NCBI RefSeq assembly: GCF_024626525.1
Contig: NZ_JANJGU010000017.1
Coordinates: 1 to 64,000, forward strand
Length of the DNA stretch: 64,000 bases
From: Lederbergia panacisoli
GTDB lineage: Bacteria; Bacillota; Bacilli; Bacillales; Bacillaceae_C
Reading direction: 5' to 3'
Position numbers and translations under genes: made by a program
In this document: in pieces, positions 52,236 through 60,898 of the stretch
How the letters are laid out: each line of letters begins with the position of its first letter
Position numbering within the stretch: the stretch's first letter is position 1
The notes under the pieces: model-generated
The model's input: only the letters and a program-made list of their open reading frames with translations
What the model was told of the DNA's origin: nothing
Database searches by the model: none

Positions 52236-52867
52236 GTTTATCTACTCAGTTTTATACAATGCTTTCCATGATCGCCATGGGAAGCTTTTTTGGCGCATCC
52301 CTCGATACGTATCAGCGGTTTTTAAATCGTAAGAACCGAAAAAGGCTGCTCATTTTTATCAACGATATCTTGTTTTGGGTCATTCAAGGATTGATTGCTT
52401 TTTATATTTTGTATCTTGTCAATTATGGAGAGCTTCGTTTTTACCTCATCTTAGCACTTCTTTGTGGCTTTTCAGCTTATCAAGCATTATTAAAAAAGGT
52501 TTACTTAAAAGTCCTTGAATCAGTCATTCATTTCACGAAAAGAACCATTCTTTTTATTCGCAAGTTACTGATCGCACTTGTCTATAATCCGATCAAATGG
52601 CTCATTCTATTTTTGGTAGGAGTTCTATTGTTTATAGGGCGAGTCCTTTTGACACTTGTAAAATTTGTGGGAAAAGTGTTATTATGGGTGTTAAAGGTTG
52701 TCCTATATCCGTTTAAATTGATTGGAAAAGGACTTATTCGCCTCGTTCCAAAACAAGTGAAAAAGGTCTTCCAAAAATCTTACAGCGTTTTGGCAGGATA
52801 TTTTAAATCCATCAAGAATGTATGTATTAAAGCGTTTCATTTTATGAAAAGTTTGTTTGGAAAATAA
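52232..52867 (+). CDS. yabQ: Spore cortex biosynthesis protein YabQ
   Basis: Membrane protein of 211 aa needed for cortex formation. Hydrophobic helices are near residues 5-22, 42-63, 68-85, and a long stretch around 120-165. The N-terminal block with GASLDTYQRFLNR is typical. The tail is basic and repeats KxxKxxF-type segments. It is coupled to yabP through an ATGA overlap, and divIC follows 19 bp later. Confidence 0.9.
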   Translation: MSLSTQFYTMLSMIAMGSFFGASLDTYQRFLNRKNRKRLLIFINDILFWVIQGLIAFYILYLVNYGELRFYLILALLCGFSAYQALLKKVYLKVLESVIHFTKRTILFIRKLLIALVYNPIKWLILFLVGVLLFIGRVLLTLVKFVGKVLLWVLKVVLYPFKLIGKGLIRLVPKQVKKVFQKSYSVLAGYFKSIKNVCIKAFHFMKSLFGK

Positions 52868-52886
52868 ATAAAAGGGAGGCCACTGG

Positions 52887-53291
52887 ATGGGTGTAAGAAA
52901 AATCAACCCGATCACTTCGCTAGAAACCAACTATATGAAGCAGCAAGAAGTCATCATGAGAAGAACGGCGAAAAGAAAAAAACTTCTCATTCGAAGATTG
53001 TCTATTTTTCTCATCCTTACTGTGGCATTATCCTACTTGATCATCTCTACTTTTATTTTTAGATCAGATGTTTTGGAAGCTAAGAAAAAGGAAGAAGCGA
53101 AGCTGGAAAAAACGTTGGCTGAGTTAGAAAAAAAACAATCATCGCTTGAAAATGAAATTGTCAAACTCAATGATGATGATTATATAGCAAAGCTGGCTAG
53201 AAGTGAGTATTTCCTTTCAGAGAAAGGCGAAATCATTTTTAATATCCCAGAACCGAAAAAGAAAAAGAAAGAAGATAAGGTGTCTTATTGA
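52887..53291 (+). CDS. divIC: Cell division protein DivIC
   Basis: Bitopic septal protein that forms a complex with DivIB and FtsL. The 134 aa consist of a basic cytoplasmic N-terminus, one membrane helix (about residues 36-57), a coiled coil (65-98) and the FtsB-like motif DDDYIAKLARSEYFLSEKGEIIF. GGGAGGCC precedes the ATG. A short hairpin GTGTC/GACAC with seven T overlaps the stop codon (53284-53302) and may end transcription. Confidence 0.93.
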   Translation: MGVRKINPITSLETNYMKQQEVIMRRTAKRKKLLIRRLSIFLILTVALSYLIISTFIFRSDVLEAKKKEEAKLEKTLAELEKKQSSLENEIVKLNDDDYIAKLARSEYFLSEKGEIIFNIPEPKKKKKEDKVSY

Positions 53292-53364
53292 CACTTTTTT
53301 TATAAGTTTTATATAATGTAGAATAAGGCTTATTTTTTATACTTTAAGGAGGATAAATTTTTTT

Positions 53365-53781
53365 ATGTCGATCGAAGTAGGCAGCAAGTTACAAGGTAAG
53401 GTAACAGGCATCACTCATTTTGGGGCGTTCGTTGAATTGCCCGAAGGCACAACAGGTCTTGTTCACATTAGTGAAGTAGCCGACAATTATGTGAAAGACA
53501 TTAATGAACATTTAAAAGTTGGCGATGAAGTCCTAGTAAAAGTCTTAAATGTTGAGAAAGACGGAAAAATTGGCTTGTCAATCCGCAAAGCGAAAGATCA
53601 GCCACCTGCTCAATCTCATTCAAATCCACGTCCACGACCAAATAGGGTTAATGATTTCCGTACAAAAGAAAGCTTTGAACAAAAAATGAACCGCTTTTTG
53701 AAAGATAGTGAAGACAGATTATCTTCATTAAAACGCAATACGGAATCGAAACGTGGCGGAAGAGGAGCGAGAAGAGGTTAA
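53365..53781 (+). CDS. yabR: S1 domain RNA-binding protein YabR
   Basis: 138 aa with one S1 domain (residues 1-72: VGSKLQGKVTGITHFGAFVE, GLVHISEVADNYVKDI, VGDEVLVKVL). A basic, Arg/Gly-rich tail ends GGRGARRG. The function is unknown; binding to RNA or ribosomes is likely. GGAGG precedes the ATG. Confidence 0.92.
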   Translation: MSIEVGSKLQGKVTGITHFGAFVELPEGTTGLVHISEVADNYVKDINEHLKVGDEVLVKVLNVEKDGKIGLSIRKAKDQPPAQSHSNPRPRPNRVNDFRTKESFEQKMNRFLKDSEDRLSSLKRNTESKRGGRGARRG

Positions 53782-53808
53782 CTTGCTGTCTGTTTTATAA
53801 AATAAACG

Positions 53809-53849
53809 GAACTGCCTTAGGCTTTATAATGGCCTTTGGCAGTTCTTTC
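53809..53849 (+). terminator. yabR terminator
   Basis: GAACTGCC pairs with GGCAGTTC, with an inner GGC/GCC pair, followed by TTTCG. The T tract is short. Confidence 0.65.
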
Positions 53850-53896
53850 GTATTATGAAGATATTAGTGAGAAACGCACTTCTTGTAAAAATATGA

Positions 53897-53925
53897 TTGA
53901 CAAGTTTTTAAGAGGTCTGTATTAT
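53897..53925 (+). promoter_or_regulatory. Promoter of tRNA-Met
   Basis: Perfect TTGACA (53897-53902), 17 nt, TATTAT (53920-53925), 27 nt before the tRNA. Confidence 0.78.
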
Positions 53926-53952
53926 AGACATTGTGCCTTTTATAAGGTTCAT

Positions 53953-54026
53953 GGCGGCGTAGCTCAGCTGGCTAGAGCGTACGGTTCATACCCGTGAGGT
54001 CGTGGGTTCGATCCCCTCCGCCGCTA
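53953..54026 (+). tRNA. tRNA-Met (CAU)
   Basis: Anticodon loop TTCATAC gives CAU. Acceptor GGCGGCG/CGCCGCT has a G-U at the first pair and the discriminator is A; no CCA is encoded. The T-stem GTGGG/CCCTC has one T-T mismatch. The sequence is very close to B. subtilis trnSL-Met1. Some CAU tRNAs decode Ile after lysidine modification by TilS (encoded at 58768), but the match to trnSL-Met1 favours Met. A dispersed repeat begins 4 bp downstream. Confidence 0.92.
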
Positions 54027-54030
54027 TAAA

Positions 54031-54181
54031 GAAAAGCGAAAGCGCCTGTCCAGCGGCGTACGAACTACAGCGACTTCGACTGAGATAAAGGAAACACGAT
54101 GAGCCGTTAGGCGAATCGATGTTGACTTATCGTAGGGAGAAGTCATGTAGTTCGCTAGCCGCTAGGCGCAGTAGCTAGACA
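54031..54181 (-). repeat. Nested-hairpin repeat, subfamily A (copy A9)
   Basis: Reverse copy of 151 bp. Read on the minus strand, arms AGCGGC/GCCGCT, CGAACTAC/GTAGTTCG and GACTTC/GAAGTC pair perfectly. It lies where B. subtilis has tRNA-Glu. Confidence 0.87.
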
Positions 54182-54185
54182 ACAC

Positions 54186-54306
54186 GAAAAGCGAAAGCGC
54201 CTTGCTCAGCCCCGACGAGCAAATGTTCTGGGGCAAAAAAGGCGCTTTTTTGCCTTTTATGCCCCAGGTTATTTGATCTCGAGGGGCTAGGCGCAGCAGC
54301 TAGACA
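54186..54306 (-). repeat. Nested-hairpin repeat, subfamily B (copy B2)
   Basis: Reverse copy. On the plus strand AGCGCC, GCCCC, CAAAT, CTGGGGC and AAAAGGC pair with GCCTTTT, GCCCCAG, ATTTG, GGGGC and GGCGC further right. Flanks match copy B1, but both inner stems have different sequence. A further end remnant (GAAAACCGAAAGCAC) follows at about 54311. Confidence 0.85.
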
Positions 54307-54328
54307 GCCCGAAAACCGAAAGCACATG

Positions 54329-54374
54329 AAGCATAAGACATTCTTCCCATGAGGAATAGTCTTATGCTTTTTAT
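54329..54374. terminator. Strong hairpin upstream of spoIIE
   Basis: AAGCATAAGAC pairs with GTCTTATGCTT and an inner ATTC/GAAT extends the stem; TTTTATTTT follows. It would stop transcription coming from the tRNA-Met side before the spoIIE promoter. Confidence 0.78.
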
Positions 54375-54386
54375 TTTGCCCAAATT

Positions 54387-54452
54387 AGTCGAACTCTTTT
54401 TTTAGTCATCTCCATCAAATTGACAAAATATTAAAACAAGCCCCTTTATAAT
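54387..54452 (+). promoter_or_regulatory. Spo0A-dependent spoIIE promoter
   Basis: Perfect TTGACA (54420-54425) and perfect TATAAT (54447-54452) are separated by 21 bp, the unusual spacing known at B. subtilis spoIIE. A Spo0A-like box TGACAAA (54421-54427) overlaps the -35, and AGTCGAA (54387-54393) lies upstream. Spo0A-P is needed to let sigma-A use such a promoter. Confidence 0.78.
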
Positions 54453-54487
54453 GAAAACTATTAAAAATAGTGGGGAGTGTATGTAAA

Positions 54488-56968
54488 GTGGAAAGAGGAG
54501 ATCTAAGTATCATTGCGCCATTACGGAATATGGAGCTGCAAGAAAATAAATTTGATATTTCAAAGAAGCTAAAGGCAATTCAGCAAAAGCTAGATTATTT
54601 ATTCCTGCAAAAGGGTATTGCCCTGCTTCTCGTGTCTCTACTTCTTGGCCGAGCTTTAATATTATCCCATTTAACTCCATTTGTATTACCATTCTTCGCG
54701 GTCGTCTACTTATCAAAAAGAGATAAGGCACCGACTGTCCTTCTTGGTCTCTTAGCAGGGTCTCTCACGCTTTCCGTAGGAAATGCCGCATACACCTTTA
54801 CCTTATGTATTTTATTCCTTATTACGTTCAAGCTTTTGGAAAATTTATTTAAGCATGCTTTTAAGATTTTACCTTATGCTGTTTTATGTCTTTCCTTTTT
54901 TTCAAAGTGTGGATTCCAATACGTGCAAAATGGTCAAACACTGTCTCGCTATGATGGTGCAATGGCTGCAGTTGAAGCAAGTCTTGCATTTGTCCTTGTC
55001 TTTATTTTTATGCAAAGCATCCCATTTCTTTCCCAACGAAAAAGAAAAAAGTCTCTTAAGACGGAGGAAGTGATTAGCCTTATCATTCTGCTTGCTTCTG
55101 TTTTAACGGGAACCATTGGCTGGACGGTCTATGAACTATCCATTGAGCATATTCTTTCACGCTATCTTGTCCTTCTTTTCGCTTTTACTGCCGGCGCGAC
55201 AATTGGATCGACAGTAGGAGTCGTGACAGGTCTAATCTTTAGTCTTGCTAGTGTTGCAAGCCTTTATCAAATGAGCCTGCTCGCTTTCTCAGGGCTCCTC
55301 GGAGGCCTTCTTAAAGAGGGGAAACGAATTGGTTCTGCCATAGGTCTAATGGTGGCGACCGTGCTGATTGGACTGTACGGCGAGTCGAATGCCCCACTTG
55401 TTTTAACAGTCTATGAATCATGTGCGGCAATTTTACTATTTTTCTTAACCCCTTCAATATTGACGGAAAAATTGGCCCGTTTTATTCCAGGTACTCCTGA
55501 ACATGCTAAAGACCAGCAGCGGTATGCTAGAAAAATTAGAGACATTACTGTTCGCAGGGTGGAACAGTTCTCGTCTGTCTTCCAAGCCCTATCCAATAGT
55601 TTTTCCCAACCTGAAAAATGGGAAGATGATAAAAATGAAGAACAAGAATTTGATCTTTTTCTCAGTCGTGTGACAGAGAAAACTTGCCAAAATTGTTTTA
55701 AGCGTAATCAATGTTGGAGTGCCAACTTTGATAAAACATATGAATTAATGAGGACAGTTATGCATGATATGGATGAAAATTCTGGAACTCTATCACCAAC
55801 CGTTTACCGACAGTTGGACAAGCATTGTAATAAAACAAAAAAAGTGCGTGACGTGATGCACAAGGAACTCACGATTATGAATGCAAATCAGCAATTGAAA
55901 ATACAGTTGCAGGAAAGTAGGAAACTTGTCGCCGAACAATTACTGGGTGTATCTGAGGTAATGGGAGATTTCGCAAAGGAAATACAGCGAGAACAGGAAA
56001 ATCACCATCGTCAGGAGGAAATGATGCTTGATGCATTGCAGGATTTCGGAATTGAGATTGAGCAAATAGAAATTTATAATCTTGAACCCGGAAATGTCGA
56101 TATTGACATCACCCTTCCTCATTCCAGCAGTTTAGGAGAATTTGAGAAAATAATTGCACCAATTCTTTCCGACATTTTAAACGAAACCATTGTCGTAAAG
56201 GGCGAAGAATATGATGATTATCGGTCAGACCTATCTTATGCAACACTCAGGTCCGCTAAGGCTTTTGTCGTAGAAACAGGTGTCGCACATGCGGCGAAGG
56301 GAGGAGGCTTTTTATCTGGGGACAGTTATTCCACAATCGAATTGGGACCAGGAAAATTTGCTGTTGCGATTAGTGATGGGATGGGGAATGGAGAAAGAGC
56401 TCATCATGAAAGCAGTGAAACATTGAAGCTCTTGCAAAAGATTCTCAAATCCGGCATTGAGGAGAAGGTGGCGATTAAATCTGTCAATTCAGTTTTATCA
56501 TTAAGAACAACGGATGAAATATTCTCCACATTAGATCTTGCCATGATCGATTTGCATAATGCGCAAGCGAAATTTCTTAAGATTGGTTCAACCCCTAGTT
56601 TTATCAAAAGGGAAAATAAAATATTAAAAATTGAATCTGGTAATTTACCGATGGGAATCTTACAAGAATTTGATGTAGATGTCGTTACGGAACAACTTCG
56701 TGCTGGGGACTTGCTCATCATGATGAGTGATGGCATATTTGAGGGGCCAAAAAATGTAGAAAATTATGAGTTATGGATGAAACGGAAATTGAGGGAAATT
56801 GAAACGGAAGAACCGCAGGCTGTTGCAGATTTAATTATGGAGGAAGTGATAAGAACACGATCCGGCGTCATTGCGGACGATATGACGATTGCGGTTGTAG
56901 CCATTAAACATAACACTCCAAAATGGGCCGCCATTCCGGTAAGAAGCAGACATATGAAAATATCATAA
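54488..56968 (+). CDS. spoIIE: Stage II sporulation phosphatase SpoIIE
   Basis: Membrane PP2C-type phosphatase that dephosphorylates SpoIIAA to activate sigma-F in the forespore, and also helps polar septation. The 826 aa have about ten hydrophobic segments (residues about 40-330), a linker/oligomerisation region with a Cys cluster (CQNCFKRNQCW), and a C-terminal phosphatase (about 590-815) with GGGFLSGDSYSTIELG, ISDGMGNGERAHHES and MMSDGIFEG. GTG at 54488 is about 10 nt after GGGGAG; an in-frame GTG at 54470 is less likely. Confidence 0.95.
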   Translation: MERGDLSIIAPLRNMELQENKFDISKKLKAIQQKLDYLFLQKGIALLLVSLLLGRALILSHLTPFVLPFFAVVYLSKRDKAPTVLLGLLAGSLTLSVGNAAYTFTLCILFLITFKLLENLFKHAFKILPYAVLCLSFFSKCGFQYVQNGQTLSRYDGAMAAVEASLAFVLVFIFMQSIPFLSQRKRKKSLKTEEVISLIILLASVLTGTIGWTVYELSIEHILSRYLVLLFAFTAGATIGSTVGVVTGLIFSLASVASLYQMSLLAFSGLLGGLLKEGKRIGSAIGLMVATVLIGLYGESNAPLVLTVYESCAAILLFFLTPSILTEKLARFIPGTPEHAKDQQRYARKIRDITVRRVEQFSSVFQALSNSFSQPEKWEDDKNEEQEFDLFLSRVTEKTCQNCFKRNQCWSANFDKTYELMRTVMHDMDENSGTLSPTVYRQLDKHCNKTKKVRDVMHKELTIMNANQQLKIQLQESRKLVAEQLLGVSEVMGDFAKEIQREQENHHRQEEMMLDALQDFGIEIEQIEIYNLEPGNVDIDITLPHSSSLGEFEKIIAPILSDILNETIVVKGEEYDDYRSDLSYATLRSAKAFVVETGVAHAAKGGGFLSGDSYSTIELGPGKFAVAISDGMGNGERAHHESSETLKLLQKILKSGIEEKVAIKSVNSVLSLRTTDEIFSTLDLAMIDLHNAQAKFLKIGSTPSFIKRENKILKIESGNLPMGILQEFDVDVVTEQLRAGDLLIMMSDGIFEGPKNVENYELWMKRKLREIETEEPQAVADLIMEEVIRTRSGVIADDMTIAVVAIKHNTPKWAAIPVRSRHMKIS

Positions 56969-57051
56969 TAAGTAGTATAAAAAAAGTGGCTCCCGGCGAG
57001 GATGATAGCAATGAAACAGTTAATGGAACTGTTAAACCTGGAGGGGAGTAC

Positions 57052-57789
57052 ATGAAAAAAGGCAGCTTGAAGCAAATTTTATTAATTACTGATGGATGTT
57101 CCAATCAAGGTGAAAATCCAGTAGCGATGGCCGCACTTGCGAAAGAGCACGGAATCACTGTTAATGTGATTGGTGTAGTGGAAAACGATTCAATTGAAGA
57201 GAAGGGTATAAAGGAAATCGAAGGGATTGCCGCTTCAGGCGGCGGTATTAGTCAAGTCGTTTTTGCTGAAGCATTATCGCAAACAGTGCAAATGGTGACA
57301 AGAAAAGCAATGACGCAGACACTGCAAGGTGTTGTAAATAAGGAACTGCGACAAATTCTAGGAAAGGATATGGATCTAGAGGAGCTTCCGCCTGATCAGC
57401 GAGGGGAAGTGATGGAGGTTGTTGATGAACTTGGTGAAACAACAGATGTAGAGGTTGTTGTATTAATTGATACGAGCGCGAGTATGAAATCAAAACTTCC
57501 TACAGTGAAAGAAGCGTTATTAGATCTTTCATTAAGTTTGAATGCGAGAATGGGCAATAATCGCTTTGCGGTATTAATATTTCCCGGGAAAAGAAAAGAA
57601 GTTGAAAGGTTGTTGGATTGGACACCTAATTTAGATCTCTTGACAAGTATTTTCCCTAAGCTCGCAGTTGGGGGGATTACACCGACTGGTCCTGCTATTC
57701 GCGAGGCGATGACGTATTTCAAGAAAAAGCGTTCTTTGAGAGGGTTGCTATCAGGTGATGATGAACAATACATGGAAGAATCAATGTAA
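57052..57789 (+). CDS. yabS: VWA-domain protein YabS
   Basis: 245-aa protein of unknown function, partner of the kinase gene yabT in Bacillus. It begins MKKGSLKQILLITDGCSNQG and has a von Willebrand A fold with the metal motif DTSAS (near residue 141) in VVVLIDTSASMKSKLP. ATG at 57052 follows GGAGGGG; the frame reaching 56923 lies in the spoIIE end. The 3' end overlaps yabT by about 32 bp. Confidence 0.9.
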   Translation: MKKGSLKQILLITDGCSNQGENPVAMAALAKEHGITVNVIGVVENDSIEEKGIKEIEGIAASGGGISQVVFAEALSQTVQMVTRKAMTQTLQGVVNKELRQILGKDMDLEELPPDQRGEVMEVVDELGETTDVEVVVLIDTSASMKSKLPTVKEALLDLSLSLNARMGNNRFAVLIFPGKRKEVERLLDWTPNLDLLTSIFPKLAVGGITPTGPAIREAMTYFKKKRSLRGLLSGDDEQYMEESM

Positions 57790-58702
57790 TTATCCCGCCG
57801 GTACTGTAATCACTGGAAAATGGCATAGGCATCGCTATGAAATAGTCAGGAAGCTCGGCTCAGGTGCAAACGGGGTGGTGTACCTCGCAAGAAGCAGTTT
57901 TGGTTATATAGCATTAAAAATAAGTATGGATAGTGTGTCAATTACAACCGAGGTAAATGTCCTAAAATCACTTGAGAAGGTCCAGGGATCTGCCCTCGGG
58001 CCTTCTTTATATGATGTCGATGACTGGGATAGTGGTATAAATCGAATTCATTTTTATGCTATGGAATACATCCAAGGGCGGGAGCTGCTTGCTTTTATTA
58101 AGGAAAAAGGATTGTCTTGGGCGGGAGTTATGATTGTCCAACTGCTTGATGTTTTAGAAGACCTCCATCAAAAGGGGTGGATTTTTGGCGATTTAAAGCC
58201 CGAGAACTTAATCGTGGCGGGGCCAACACCAAAAATTCGCTGTATAGACGTCGGTGGAACGACGATGAAGGGCCGAGCCATTAAAGAATTTACTGAGTTT
58301 TTTGATCGAGGCTACTGGGGGCTTGGCTCAAGGAAGGCTGAACCTAGTTACGACCTTTTTTCGACTGCCATGTTGATGATTAACTTATACTATCCAAAGC
58401 GCTTTGTTAAGAAGGAAGAGAGTTTAAAACAATTGACTGCCATTATTCAAGGGAATAAAGACTTGATAAAATTTGAATCTGTTTTGTTAAAGGCGCTATT
58501 AGGTAAATATCAATCCGCAAAAGACATGAAAAATGAGCTTCTTGTGAATCTTTCAGCAGGCGAGCGTTCCGATGGACAACGAACAACACGCTATGCTCCA
58601 AGATATAAGAAAAAAAGAATGCGGTCATTTCTTGAAACTGTATCGATCCTGCTTATCACGGTCATTTTATATACTTTATATATATTTGGCTATATATTAT
58701 AA
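57758..58702 (+). CDS. yabT: Hanks-type serine/threonine kinase YabT
   Basis: DNA-activated membrane kinase active in early sporulation in B. subtilis. The 314 aa include a kinase domain (about 22-270) with glycine loop LGSGANGVVYLA, the lysine in YIALKIS, the catalytic loop WIFGDLKPENLI, and DVGG in place of the usual DFG, as in B. subtilis YabT. A Lys/Arg-rich stretch (about 268-288) precedes a single C-terminal membrane helix. Starts at 57755 (GTG), 57758 and 57761 (ATG) are all possible. It overlaps yabS. Confidence 0.9.
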   Translation: MMNNTWKNQCNYPAGTVITGKWHRHRYEIVRKLGSGANGVVYLARSSFGYIALKISMDSVSITTEVNVLKSLEKVQGSALGPSLYDVDDWDSGINRIHFYAMEYIQGRELLAFIKEKGLSWAGVMIVQLLDVLEDLHQKGWIFGDLKPENLIVAGPTPKIRCIDVGGTTMKGRAIKEFTEFFDRGYWGLGSRKAEPSYDLFSTAMLMINLYYPKRFVKKEESLKQLTAIIQGNKDLIKFESVLLKALLGKYQSAKDMKNELLVNLSAGERSDGQRTTRYAPRYKKKRMRSFLETVSILLITVILYTLYIFGYIL

Positions 58703-58767
58703 AGTGTATTTGAAACAAGTAAATGTTAACATATGAACAAGATATAAATAAAAAGGGAATGGTTATC

Positions 58768-60165
58768 TTGTTGGATTTCGAGAGAAAAACTCATCGTTTT
58801 ATTTCAAAGTATTCTCTGCTTCAACAGGGGGATTATATTTTAGTGGCTGTATCAGGCGGTCCCGATTCTTTGGCGTTGCTCGATTTTCTTTATCATCAAT
58901 CGGCGAGGTACAAAATCAGGATTGCTGCAGCCCATGTCGATCATATGTTAAGAGGGGAAGAATCGAAAGAGGATCTTATTTTCGTTAAAAAGTATTGTGA
59001 GGAACGGAATATTGTTTTTAGAAGTGCCTCTATCAATATAAAAGAGAAAATGGCTGCAGAAAAAACAGGCTTACAAGAAACAGCTAGAAAATATCGCTAT
59101 CAATTTTTTGAAAAAGTACTGGAAGAGCTTCACGCCAATAAGCTTGCTGTTGGTCAGCATGGTGATGATCAAATAGAGACAATCTTAATGAGGCTTGTAA
59201 GAGGGAGCACCGGGACAGCAAGAGCTGGAATTCAAGTGAAAAGGGCATTTGGACAAGACAAGGAAATGATTCGCCCATTACTGGGAGTTTCAAAAATTGA
59301 AATTGAGGTATACTGTAAGACTCATCATTTAAATCCTCGGCGAGATGCAAGTAATGAAACAAAGAAATATACAAGAAATAGGTTCAGAATTGATGTTTTG
59401 CCATTAATAAAAAAAGAAAACGGCCGTATTATTGAGCATTTCCAGCGTTTCAGCGATGAATTAAGTGAGGATGAAACATATCTTCAGGAATTGGCTCAAG
59501 AAGCTTTTACAAAGATGTGTCAATGGAATGGTAAGGATGAACTCATATTAGATATTCCTTCCTTTTCTACAATAGCTTTGCCTTTACAAAGAAGGGTGAT
59601 TCATCTAATATTAAACTATCTTTACAATCAATACATAACTGACTTAGCGTCAATCCATTTAGAAGCCCTTCAACATTTGATCAAGGGTGAAAATCCATCA
59701 GGAAGATTGGATTTCCCAAATAGTTTAAAAGTGATACGGTCATATGATCAATGCCGATTTACTTTTGTTGAACAAGAGTCTAGCCCCAGTTATTATTATG
59801 AAGTATTTGCGGATGATGAAATCGTTCTCCCTAACGGTAAAACGATTCAAGTGAAAATGGCATCAGATTTTCCAATACAAGAAAGTGCGGATACTCTGAT
59901 CCTTCAGCCGGAAGACATCCAATTCCCTTTAATTATTCGAACTAGACAACAAGGCGACAAAATAAAAGTAAAAGGTATGAATGGCACAAAAAAAATCAAG
60001 GATATTTTTATTGATATGAAAATACCTGTAGATGAAAGAGCAATATGGCCTATTGTGACTGATCGAACCGGCATACTCCTTTGGATCCCCGGATTGAAAA
60101 AGTCTTCTTATGAAACACCTCCTGTACAGCAAAGACCCTATTTCCTTATTTATTATAGCAATTAA
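58768..60165 (+). CDS. tilS: tRNA-Ile lysidine synthase
   Basis: Changes C34 of tRNA-Ile(CAU) to lysidine so that it reads AUA. The PP-loop ATP motif [16 protein letters not shown] is near residue 27, with [11 protein letters not shown] after it. The substrate-binding middle domain and C-terminal TilS domain ([36 protein letters not shown]) are complete. The start is uncertain: TTG 58768 has AAAGGGA 9 nt upstream; ATG 58759 touches that site; ATG 58723 has none. The 3' end lies 25 bp before hprT. Confidence 0.93.
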   Translation: MLDFERKTHRFISKYSLLQQGDYILVAVSGGPDSLALLDFLYHQSARYKIRIAAAHVDHMLRGEESKEDLIFVKKYCEERNIVFRSASINIKEKMAAEKTGLQETARKYRYQFFEKVLEELHANKLAVGQHGDDQIETILMRLVRGSTGTARAGIQVKRAFGQDKEMIRPLLGVSKIEIEVYCKTHHLNPRRDASNETKKYTRNRFRIDVLPLIKKENGRIIEHFQRFSDELSEDETYLQELAQEAFTKMCQWNGKDELILDIPSFSTIALPLQRRVIHLILNYLYNQYITDLASIHLEALQHLIKGENPSGRLDFPNSLKVIRSYDQCRFTFVEQESSPSYYYEVFADDEIVLPNGKTIQVKMASDFPIQESADTLILQPEDIQFPLIIRTRQQGDKIKVKGMNGTKKIKDIFIDMKIPVDERAIWPIVTDRTGILLWIPGLKKSSYETPPVQQRPYFLIYYSN

Positions 60166-60190
60166 ACATTCCTGGGAGGAAACAGAACAA

Positions 60191-60736
60191 ATGAAACATG
60201 ATATTGAGAAAGTATTGATTACAGAAGAAGAAATCAGTGCAAAAATACTCGATCTTGCAAACGAATTAACAGAAGAATATGATGGTCGTTTTCCACTTGC
60301 AATTGGGGTGTTAAAAGGCGCAACACCTTTTATGACCGACCTTTTAAGGAGAATGGATACATATTTAGAAATGGATTTTATGGATGTTTCAAGCTATGGA
60401 AGCTCAACCGTTTCTTCCGGCGAGGTGAAAATTCTCAAAGATTTGAACACGCCTGTTGAAGGCCGTGATATTCTCATTATTGAAGATATTATTGATAGTG
60501 GCTTGACATTAAGCTACCTCGTTGATTTATTCCGCTATCGTAAAGCAAAGTCAATCAAAATTGTTACATTATTGGACAAACCGACAGGAAGAAAAGCAGA
60601 TATTCAAGCTGATTATGTAGGTTTCATTGTTCCCGACGAATTTGTGGTCGGCTACGGACTTGATTATGCTGAGAAATATCGTAACCTGCCCTATATTGGG
60701 ATATTAAAACCTGCAGTTTATGGCAAGAATGAGTAA
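60191..60736 (+). CDS. hprT: Hypoxanthine phosphoribosyltransferase
   Basis: Salvages hypoxanthine and guanine to IMP and GMP using PRPP. The 181 aa have the PRPP motif [13 protein letters not shown] near residue 97 and the C-terminal [22 protein letters not shown] at 60191 follows GGGAGG; the frame from 60110 begins inside tilS. The tilS-hprT-ftsH order is common in Firmicutes, and TilS with HprT activates ftsH expression in B. subtilis (established). Confidence 0.96.
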   Translation: MKHDIEKVLITEEEISAKILDLANELTEEYDGRFPLAIGVLKGATPFMTDLLRRMDTYLEMDFMDVSSYGSSTVSSGEVKILKDLNTPVEGRDILIIEDIIDSGLTLSYLVDLFRYRKAKSIKIVTLLDKPTGRKADIQADYVGFIVPDEFVVGYGLDYAEKYRNLPYIGILKPAVYGKNE

Positions 60737-60898
60737 AAGTGAAATAAATATTGAAAAAGATGTTGAATGGTTGTAAAGGAAGAAACGACTATGATACTAT
60801 TGAATATAGTTTTTTTACTAAAATTTAAGAAAGTATATGTTTTTTCAGGATATAAATTAAAAGAAGTTTGCTTTTCTTAAAGTGGGAGGAGGTAAGGG

